A stretch of DNA of 64,000 nucleotides. Origin: Deuterostichococcus epilithicus (lineage: Eukaryota > Chlorophyta > Trebouxiophyceae > Prasiolales > Stichococcaceae). How positions within the stretch are numbered: position 1 is the stretch's first letter; every line of letters begins with the position of its first letter. The position numbers and the translations under genes are program-made. Positions 37,629-46,353 of the stretch are shown here, piece after piece. The DNA lies in NCBI GenBank assembly GCA_033439295.1, contig JAVTLE010000008.1, forward strand, positions 2,728,001 to 2,792,000. Reading direction: 5' to 3'. A model generated the notes under the pieces. That model did not search any database. It had not been told where the DNA came from and saw nothing but the letters and a program-made list of their open reading frames with translations.

Positions 37629-40600
37629 ATGGCGTCCACCGATGAAGACGGTCAGAAGGCGCCGGGTGCCGCAGCTGGTGCTATGACGCATGCAGACCTC
37701 GCGCGGCTGGACGGCCACACAGCGCGCTGCGTGGGTTCGATGCTCTCCGGAATGATCGGAGATGTCCTCGGTGTGCAATTTTGGCCGTCACACCGCAAAT
37801 GAATGATGCGCACCTGGCAGCATCGCCCTCCGGTGGTGCCGCTTGTGTGAGAGAAATTCTATCAGAAGGCCTACTAGGTGCAGACAGCATCAGAAAAAAT
37901 CGTTGTCAGAATATTTCGAATATGTCTTCTGTCATACAACGTAGATTAGCCACAACCCTTGAACCTGGTCCTAACATTGTGGCTTCACAGGCGAGGCGGA
38001 TGAGGGCCGACCCTGGCAAGCGGTCGCGGAAGCGCATTCGCGGACCGGGGGTCTCGTCGGCTGGGAAGGCGTCGGAAAGTTCACCGACGACACGCAGATG
38101 GGCCTGGCACTGGTGCAGAGCCTGGTGAGTGCGCCCGCCGCGCTGTCTGTAGCAGATAGATTGCACCACCGTATCATCCGCATGTGCATCATCTCCAGCC
38201 ATCTTGACGTTCCTTGGATATGCAGAGACTCGTAAGGACCCAACGAAAAAACAAAATCCTGCAAACTTGAGGTCTCAGGGCTGCAAGCCCGTCACACTGC
38301 TTGCACATGTTTCTGAGAATGCTCTAAATTCTGGACGGTCACACGCGACACTGGTTACCGCTGAACAGGTGCAGAGAGGGGCCTGCGATGCGACGCACTG
38401 CAGCCATGCGTATGCGGACGCATTCGACAGGAAGAGGTGCAGAACCTGCCCTGGCATTACCCCTGCTCGTTGAAGCACCAAGGTGCATGTGATTGCTATA
38501 GTGGCACATGCAAGGACCAAACTCCCCTGCGCGAAAGCATTCAACCCTCTACACTGTGTCACAAGTGTATAAAATTCCGCGCAAACCTCCGCCAAACAGG
38601 AACGGCAGTATGAGCGGGCAGCGACAACGGCGCTAGAGGCCATCGAGCAGTACACGGACACTGCCGCCATCAGCACGCCGTCGCACCACGCCGGATATCG
38701 ACAAGCGTCCACTGAGCTTCTGCTGCTGCCGCAGGGGCTATGGGCAGGCAGCGGCAAATGCGCTGGAGGCAATTAGCCGCGGCGCGGACCCGGCGGTCAC
38801 AGGCACCCTGTCATACCCCGGGGGCTCCTTCGCAAATGGCGGCGCCACGCGCATTGCGCCCCTCGGCCTGGCCTACAGGTGACACCCTGCGTGGACACAA
38901 CAGTGGACCAAAGGCTGCTCGCTGCTGACGGGCCGGGTCAGCAGCGGGCAGGCACGCACAGCTGGGCAGCTTCGGGGCTGGGCTTTGGCGGCGCGGGGAC
39001 TTGCCGCTCCAACACCATTCAATAAACCCTCGCACCAGTGCACATTCTCTTGTGCTGTGCAGGCACGCGGAGCCGGCTGCATTCGAGCAGGCGGTGCGGG
39101 CCGCGCTGCTGTGCACGCACGTGCACCCGGACGGTGTGGCAGGCGCACTGGTGCAGGCGGCCGCCGTGGCGGCGCTGTCGCTCTCCAGCCCGGCAGGTGA
39201 GGACTGGTCCCGATCCGGATTCGTCTGGACCTGCAACAGTACCCAGACGTCGGGCGCGCCGGTGCAGGCGGCCGCCGCTCCGGCCGCTGTTGCTGCCCCG
39301 CCGGGCAGGCGAGCAGCCGCCTCGGTTCGAGTCACGACCCTCAGATGCCGAGCTCGCCGGTGCAGGCGGCAACTGCCGTGGTGATGTAGTTGATCTCCAG
39401 CCGGATAAGTGAGAGGCTTCACGGGGGAAGCGGAGCTCGAACCAGCAAAGTCCAGATTCATAGCTAGGACGGCATGAGCGCAGAAGCGCTTGACGCTGCT
39501 TTCAGGGCGGCGAAGTCATCCCCGCAGCATCTCGGCTGCTGCAGTACTCGACGCACGACCATTATCCGCTGGTGGCATGTATGTCTGCTGTTTTGAAGCT
39601 GCTGTGTTCCGCAATGCGCAGACAGCCCACCCGCTTGAGGAGCGGCAACTACGTCCGCGCCGCTGCTGCAGCGCCTGGCGCTTGCTCCGCACCAGTTCCC
39701 AGCTGCGGACAGTCGAAGGGGCTGACCTGAGCGAGGCCTCTGCGAAATTTTGCAGGTGAGGGGTCCACTGGCGGCGGGCCGGCGGCGACGCCTGCGGCGC
39801 TGCTGCAGCACCTGGCACTGCGCGTGGAGAAGGGCAGCCTCATGCACAGCAAGCTGACGGACCTCAAGGAGGGCCTCTTCAGTATTGGTGGGCCCTCCTT
39901 TTGAGCCTGATTCCACCTCTTCCGGATTGGTGGGCTCTCCTTTGAAGTCTGATTCCACCCTCTTCAGGATTGGTGGGCTCTACTTTGGGGTCTGATTTCA
40001 CCTCTTGCAGTGCAACTTCCCACCTGCTTTGGTGTCTGCTTTGGTGTGTCCGGAGAAGGGGCCCTTTAAGAATGGTGGGCCCGTCCTCTCGTCTTGTGGT
40101 TTTGGAGGCTCGTCTCCCTTCCAGCTCTTGTACGTGGAAGAGAGCCTCTGCCAAGCACCAGACCTTTGTCACATCACTTTCATGTTGCTACGGTGCGCCT
40201 GGATGCACCTCTGGTGTCGTCTGTTCCCTTTCCACTGCTCGTCCCCGAGGGAGGGACTCTTCTTGGAGGGACTTGTCCGGAGGGAGAGGATGCAGGGCAC
40301 CACTAATGGCTAATGCAGCACCCAAGCGCCCGTCGATGCGTCACTAGGCATACCCTCATCTCCAACGCCTCCATGCTCGTCCTGCGCCGCAGACCAGGGA
40401 CTCCACCCGCAGCCGGACGGCGGTGGCAACTGGGAGGGCGATGCAGGGGACGCCGCGTGGGGTGCGGACCTAAAGGTGCTGGAAGGCGTGGCGACCATGG
40501 AGCAGCCACAGATACATGCCTGCGAGGCGGTTGCCTGCAGCCTGTGGGCGCTGATGCGCCACTGGCACCACCCCAAGGTGCATCCACATACGTGCATATG

Positions 40601-41426
40601 CTTTTGTACATGTACTCGGATGCAAGGGTGCAGGCTCCGCCACTCGCCCCGTTGCGGACCCCGAGCGACATCGCAGCCCCGGGGATGGGAGCTGAGGCAG
40701 GCCTGCACAGGCAATTCCGGTGTGCAACGGGCACATTCCGGCGTCGGTGTGGCATGTGCTGCCAGCAGGGTCAAGGTCAAGTCATGGCCCCCTTAGGCAC
40801 ATCTTGCAGCGCCAGCATTCATCAGCCCAGCACCAGGCAGAGCATTGCCGGCGGGCCCCAAACCGTGGGCAATGCATGCAGACTGAATATCGTGCCCTAC
40901 TGCCCGCAGGCGGTCACCACGCCGGCTTCGTACTACTACGGCGACACTGGCAATTGCGGCATGCAACCCTTGCAATGCATGACCCTGAGCCTTCCTTGCA
41001 ACTGCAGGCAGCCATCACGGCGGCAGCGCGCTACGGCGGCGACACTGACACTATGGCATGCATGACGGGCGCCATGGCCGGGGCGCTGCATGGCCCCGCC
41101 TGGGTGCCCGCCGACTGGTGAGGCTCGCGACAGGCCTGCTGCCAACACCCTAAACCCTAAACCTCTGCAGCGCCACAGTGAGTGGCAGGCCAGGCCGGGC
41201 TTTGGGGTCAGCTGGGGCAGAGCGCCGGTCCAAATCAGGCGTGCTGACGGCAGTGGCTGTCGCATGCAAGAGCCGGGTGCCAGTGATCATGGGGCAAGTT
41301 TTACTGCGCGAATTTCTACCATGTTTCCTGATGTGCTGCAGGTGGGACCGACTGGAGAACGAGGCCGGCGGGCAGGACGACGTCGTGCAGGCTGCGGTGC
41401 AATTGGCGGGACTGGACGTGCAGTGA
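37629..41426 (+). CDS. ADP-ribosylglycohydrolase family protein
   Basis: Nine exons with perfect phase: 37629-37770, 37991-38124, 38369-38436, 38735-38878, 39063-39196, 39756-39887, 40393-40577, 41008-41117, 41342-41426, 377 residues. The family removes ADP-ribose from proteins or hydrolyses ADP-ribosyl compounds with two Mg ions. The metal ligands are visible: FTDDTQMGLAL early and GGDTDTMACMTGAMAGALHG late. Other hallmarks are GSMLSGMIGDVLG at the N-terminus, RGYGQAAANALEAI, SFANGGATRIAPLGLAY and the final WWDRLENE. Start: MASTDEDG, the only ATG opening the first phase-1 exon. No targeting peptide is obvious, so it is probably cytosolic or nuclear. Introns 3, 5 and 7 contain degenerate copies of neighbouring exon ends, and intron 6 opens with a tandem repeat. 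A TGTAA lies at 41724. Confidence 0.93.
39888..40016. repeat. Tandem repeat of about 43 bp starting at a splice donor
   Basis: About 2.8 diverged copies of a unit beginning GGTGGGC(C/T)CT and ending CCTCTTC(A/C)GGATT. The first copy begins at the donor of exon 6 of the ADP-ribosylglycohydrolase gene (TATTG|GTGGG), so each copy recreates a donor-like ATTG|GTGGG site. Confidence 0.8.
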
Positions 41427-42546
41427 AATCGCACTGCGGCCACGACTCGCAACACTGGGGATGGAGGACACAGTGGTGGTAAGACGACATCACACAGCTT
41501 CAGATTGCGAGCAAGGACGGTCACGATTGTGGGCTTGCTTGCGGTACTCTTGCCACGTTATTTTCTGACGCATTTGTGTGAGTATGGACTACCAGGGATC
41601 CGTATATGAGTGACCTTTTGGCTGCCCTTCAAATTGCCACCTCGGCACGGATTGGCTGGCAGACGTGCAAACCTGAAGCGCGAGTAGGTAGTCAGCCCAG
41701 GGGTCCTGACATACAAGGTCGATTGTAACGGACACCCTTGTCACCACAACAGGTACTCTGCGCCATGAACACCGACGTGATTGCTGCAGCACGCCGGCTG
41801 CTTCCAAGTACTGCATGATCTCACTGTCCAATCAGCCTCGCGGCTGCTCTGCGCGACACCGGTTTCCAGCTGTGCCGAGCGCCCCACGGCTGCTGGAAGC
41901 TGGCTGCCGCACCGCCAGCGCCGATGCCGCCAGAGCCGCTGGCGAGTGGTCCAGCGGGCGCCAAGCTCTTGCCTGCTGGCAATCCTGGGTGCGCAACAGG
42001 GTGAGCGGCGTCAGGAAGACCACGGACAGCGAACACGAGGACACGACGTCATACAGCGGTTGCACCAACGACCACAAAGTGCTCAGGCGGGTGCAAACAC
42101 AGACGAGCACGTGAGCTTGATGTGCTGGATGTCCGAGCCGCGCCAATGACAGCGCGTGCACTGCTGCAGCGGCGCCTCGCCTGCCGGACCCTTGCATGAT
42201 TACGTGTCACAGAGAGTCCTATGCAGTGGCTGCAGGCAAGAAGTGCATGTGCGGCAGCCTCACCGCGCACTAGGCGCCTCGCCAGCAGCAGTCGCGAGGC
42301 CGAAATGGGCCGGCAGGACTTCAGCAGACTGCCGTGATGCAGACGCGCCAGGGTGCCGCAGCAGACCGCCCGGGGAGATGCCGCTGCACGCTAGCAGCAG
42401 CGGGACCTGCACGGCGGAAGTGGCAGCAAGTCTCCACATGAGCAGATGCACATGCCTGGAAGCCAATTCAGATGAGATGCGCGACCACGTGATCCACTCG
42501 TCATGCTCACATACCTCATGGCTCGCCACGCTGGTGCCGCCGCCGC
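41427..42546. other. Intergenic region, tail-to-tail
   Basis: Between the ADP-ribosylglycohydrolase stop and the end of the minus-strand mTERF relic. A TGTAA motif at 41724-41728 may end the first transcript. No gene is supported. Confidence 0.4.
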
Positions 42547-44190
42547 TCAGCTGCCCCACTGCCGCCCCTCCGGCGTCTGCCGCCAGGCCGCCGCCCACTG
42601 CTCATACTCCGCCTCCGTGCAGCCGCGCCCCTTGCAGAACCTCGGCTGCCGGAGCAGCAGGTGGCCCAGGCTCGGGCTCAGCGCCCTGCGTCGCGCCCGC
42701 ACGAAGTAGGTGCGCGGCGCAATGCGGTCCGGCAGCGAGTGACTGATGTACGTCGGGCGTCGCGCAAGGGCCGCCAGCGGCCGCCCAATGACTGGCTGGA
42801 AGAACTCCAGTTTGCGCAGCCTCTTGGGCGTCGCCATGTTGAGGGTCAGCAGGCCCGGCGGGCTGCGGCACAGGGCGACAGCTTGCTCCCGGGTCAGGCT
42901 GCGCGCCGTGATCAGCTGGTCAAAGTTGGTCTGCAATGTCGTAGTGCCGCGGCCCAGAATCTGCGGCTGTCGCGACACCGTCTTGGCGATGTCCTCTGGC
43001 GCCAAGCCGCGCGCACGACACCACTTCAGCAGAGCTGACGCCCGCTGCTCAATGTAGCTGGATGGTGACCCAGTAGGTTTGGGTGCCCAACCAGTACCCG
43101 TGCTAGCTGGGGGCCAGTGAGGCCTAGGCTGTGCTGCAGCGCCTGTCCGCAGTGCCGCAGGACTGCCACCTCAACACCCAGCACCCCAGGCCGTGCTCGC
43201 AGTAGGGTTGCTGCTTGGGCAGTGGACAAGCGCAGCTCTGCCTGCAGGAAGTGAGCGACGCTGCTAGCCTGGGCGGGCTGCGTCGCCAGCAGGCGAGGCC
43301 AATTGCGCAGCAGCCCGGTCGCCGTGGCCGTCGGCATGCCGAAGTCCCGAATCAGGACGTCCACCAGTTGCTGCACCTCCGCCGCGCTGATGGTCGCCGG
43401 CGGCTGCGGCGCGTTAGCGTCTGATGGCTGCTTCGCGGCTGCCGCATTGCCCTTGCGAGCCACCGCGACTTTGTCCAGCCAGCAGGCAGCCTCTGTGCTG
43501 CTGACGCCGAGCTACTCAGCAAGGAAGCCAACACCGGCGGGCTCCCAGCCGGGGTGCGCCGCATCATTGCCTTCGCCACCATCCCCTTCTTGCGAGTTCC
43601 TGCCTGGGGCGCTTCCCGCCGCTGCTGTGCCCAACCGCCTGCCAGCTTGACGAGGCTTGCTGCGGTTGGTGGCGCCCCCTAGCGCCGCCGCTGGTGCCGC
43701 CGCTGCTGCTGCCGCCACTGAGTTCGGCCACCAGCCCAGCAATCTCTGCTGCATGCTTGCAAGGAGTAACATTTACGTACTGATCACTCAATTTTTCCAG
43801 AGCTGCCACCTGGCCATGACTGCAAAGGGTGCGTCAGGTGCGGCACCAACCTAATATGCTGCAGCTGGTGCGCCAAGCCTGTGAGCGGCAGGACGAGCGC
43901 CTGCCAAGCGTGGCGGTGCTGCAGTGCCGCGCTGCAAGACCGCCATGCGCTGGCTGCAGCTCATGCGAATACTGCTGAAAGCTGCAGCAGCAAACGGCGG
44001 TCAGAGAGGCAGATCGCCACCCGTGCAAGGCTGCAGGTGGCGGTGCGAGCAAGCTCCTCGACCTGTGCACGGAAGTGTAGCCAGCCCAATCCGATATTGA
44101 ACGAGCGCCAATTGGCTGTGTGCCGCGCACCAGCATCGCAGGAGTGTCCAGCGCCCCTAGCCTCCAGCAGTAGGGCGAGGTAGATAAGGG
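42547..44190 (-). pseudogene. Nearly intact mTERF-like gene copy with frameshift and stop
   Basis: The best preserved of the three relics. Read on the minus strand, 43463-43026 encodes ISAAEVQQLVDVLIRDFG, LRNWPRLLATQPAQ and LGVEVAVLRHCGQALQHSLGL. The frame is lost near 43050, and 43050-42547 continues in another frame with SALLKWCRARG, LAPEDIAKTVSRQPQIL, CTEAEYEQWAAAW and GRQWGS before the stop. A TAG near 43513 also interrupts the N-terminal part (FLAE|LGVSSTEAACWLDK). Upstream, 43560-44190 is Ser/Gly-rich and then resembles the leader of the 9.3-kb relic (ALIYLALLLEARG, VAICLSDRRLLLQL). One indel plus one stop suggest recent inactivation, unless assembly errors are involved. Confidence 0.8.
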
Positions 44191-44194
44191 CCTG

Positions 44195-44330
44195 ATATGA
44201 CTGCAAGAGAAGGGCATTTGAGAAGGGCCCCGCAGTAGGAATGGGCACCGAGGCTGTGGCTCCTTGGTCGGACCCATTTGCCGAAGCAGTGGGAAATCGG
44301 CAAACAGTCGAAGCGCCACAACACGTCGCA
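44195..44330 (+). repeat. Left arm of a 136-bp inverted repeat
   Basis: Begins ATATGACTGCAAGAG and ends about CGCCACAACACGTCGCA. It matches 45827-45691 on the opposite strand with only about five to six differences. The arms face each other around an intronless gene. I see no target-site duplication outside the arms. Confidence 0.85.
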
Positions 44331-44649
44331 GAACACGCCTTGGACAGTGTCACTTCGTGCAGCGGCTCAGTGTTGTACCAGCGTCCATCGCCAAGTGCCG
44401 TGTGTTCCTTATTGCGTCGGCAAGCGGCCCCTAAGTCCCCTTCAGATTGCTGCAACAGCGCCACAGCCGTCTCCTGTGAAGAAAGCTGGACCCCGCAGCT
44501 TGTCTAGGATACCTAGCAACCAGGCGAGTAGCTTATGCGCCGTTGAGCAGCTGCCGGCTTGCCAGCACGCGTGAGTGCCTGGAGTTTGGTCCGCTATGAT
44601 CCCTGGCAGTGCCGCTTCATACCACCTGTTGCGTGATGTTTAAACTTTG

Positions 44650-45606
44650 ATGCTGCAAGCAGGATACCTCACAGTGACCGTGGGGCTGGTGAGCGCTGTG
44701 CTGCGCAGGCAGCCTACAAGCATGTCCTGCATGGCACAACCTGGCGCAACCGAGCTCAGCGCACAGCCGGAGGCAGAGTTGCAGCCAGACCTGGACCAGC
44801 AAATTGATGCTGGCGAGCCAGCTGAAGAAGGCCAGCAGCCAGCAGCAGCAGAGCAGCAGGGCGAGGCGGCGGCTGAAAGTGCTGCGCGCCGCCCAGTGCA
44901 GCTCCTGCTGCTGGCAGAGCGGGCAGCGCGACAGAAAGCCTTGCTGGGGCAGATTTGCAGCGCCATAGGTAAACTCAACCAGGAATGCGGCGCTGAAGTC
45001 CTCCTGCTGCTAGTCAGCGACGCGGGCGATGCAGCAGATGCAGATCAGCTGCATGTGCAAGAGTACACGACACAGCTCCTGCGGCAATTCAGCGAGCTGT
45101 ACGGGCCTCTGCAAACGGCAGCAGCCAGAGAGACGGACAGATGCCGCCAGCAGCTGCAGCTCGGCAGCCGCCTAGGCGTATACAAGCAGCCAGTTTCTCA
45201 GCTGAGCGCAACCGTGCTGCCGCAAGCGGCACTGTCGTACCTAAACTTCAGCGTCCGTAACAGGAAGGGGACGCTGCAGTGGGGTTCGGAGCTGTCAGCC
45301 GTTCGCCAGCGGCTGGCCTGGTGGCCGCCAGGCGTGCCCTGGCTTTTGCCGGCGGCGCTGTCGCGTGCAGACCAGGAGACTATCTTTGTGGCACTCTGCA
45401 CGGAGCTGCCGCTCGCCAGCCTTCAGGCTGCACACCAGCATCTGGAGGCAAAACCTACCGCGCCGCTGACGGCGCACCAGCTGCATCAAGTATGGGGTGC
45501 TGTCGAGTTCGAGCGTGAGCAGCAACAGACGTGCGACGCCCTGCTGCGCCGCGTCGCACCCCTCGGCTGTGTCAGATCGCTGGCAGACATACCCCTCAAG
45601 AGCTGA
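44650..45606 (+). CDS. Intronless hypothetical protein, 318 residues, between inverted repeats
   Basis: A single uninterrupted reading frame, unusual in a window where other protein genes have introns. It starts at the ATG at 44650 (MLQAGYLTV); a second in-frame ATG lies about 25 codons on. Residues 30-80 are Gln/Glu/Ala-rich. The stretch AERAARQKALLGQICSAIGK followed by LNQECGAEVLLLLVSD has the feel of a basic helix plus hydrophobic strand, loosely like a MADS box (inference only, weak). The C-terminal half contains NRKGTLQWGSE, RLAWWPPGVPWLLP and LTAHQLHQVWGAVEFERE. A TGTAA lies 31 nt after the stop. I do not recognise the family. Lack of introns plus flanking inverted repeats suggests insertion or retrocopy origin. 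Confidence 0.6.
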   Translation: MLQAGYLTVTVGLVSAVLRRQPTSMSCMAQPGATELSAQPEAELQPDLDQQIDAGEPAEEGQQPAAAEQQGEAAAESAARRPVQLLLLAERAARQKALLGQICSAIGKLNQECGAEVLLLLVSDAGDAADADQLHVQEYTTQLLRQFSELYGPLQTAAARETDRCRQQLQLGSRLGVYKQPVSQLSATVLPQAALSYLNFSVRNRKGTLQWGSELSAVRQRLAWWPPGVPWLLPAALSRADQETIFVALCTELPLASLQAAHQHLEAKPTAPLTAHQLHQVWGAVEFEREQQQTCDALLRRVAPLGCVRSLADIPLKS

Positions 45607-45637
45607 TGTGTGCCCACTACTAGCCGTCTATATCTGT

Positions 45638-45642
45638 TGTAA
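45638..45642 (+). promoter_or_regulatory. TGTAA polyadenylation-type signal
   Basis: TGTAA 31 nt after the stop codon of the intronless gene, at the spacing expected for a green-algal poly(A) signal. It supports the idea that the gene is expressed. Confidence 0.5.
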
Positions 45643-45690
45643 AATATGTGATTGACACTCGTGCAAGGCTGCGGCGTCTAAACTGCAATG

Positions 45691-45827
45691 TGCGGCGTGT
45701 TGTGGCGCTTCGGCTGTTTGCCGGTTTCCCACTGCTTCGGCAAATGGGTCCGACCAAGGAGCCACAGCCTTGGTGCCCATTCCTACTGCGGGGCCCTTCT
45801 CAAAGGCCCTTCTCTTGCAGTCATATT
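45691..45827 (-). repeat. Right arm of the inverted repeat
   Basis: Reverse complement of 44195-44330. Its outer end, TTGCAG|TCATAT, keeps the same splice-acceptor-like junction as the left arm, so the repeated piece probably came from an intron end of the mTERF-relic leader. Confidence 0.85.
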
Positions 45828-46353
45828 TGGCCTCTGGATTACTGGCCAGCTGGCCCAGTGCGAAGACACCCTGTGGCGCAACCCTGCTGTGCTGGCCTGC
45901 ACTTCCGAGACCACTGATCACAAATTTGCGTCGCAAAATATGCTGCAATTCTCTGCTGTTAGACACGGAAAGCACCAACCACGCATCCACAGGATCATCG
46001 CGAAGCCGACATCGGCAACGAGCATCATAACAGACTTTCCGGATCGGTGGCACTGAACCCTCGCAAGCCTCCTGCGCTTACGCATACTTTCCAGTCGCGC
46101 CCGATTCTTCCCTGCTATCGATATACAGCCTCTTGTGCGGTAAGTCGTCCCTAGTTTACGAGAGTTTACGAGAGTTTATCTGCTGCAGGCGCGGTGCTGC
46201 CAAGGCATCTGAACTGGAGTTGCTATGATTTCTGCAATTATTCCTCGCTGCGGGAAAACTTCTGCGAGATTGCGGCACCTGAAGCTGGACTAACAAACCG
46301 CATAAGCTGCACAGCAGCCGCATGCCCACATGCGGCCTGCACGGCAGCGTGCG
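45828..46353. other. Intergenic, upstream of DNase II
   Basis: Likely carries the DNase II promoter. Two tandem copies of TTTACGAGAG occur near 46157-46175. No gene is supported. Confidence 0.35.

Noticed and set aside
44195-45827. Calling the inverted-repeat structure a TIR transposon
   Set aside because: No target-site duplication at the arm ends and no transposase; the arms derive from a neighbouring gene relic.
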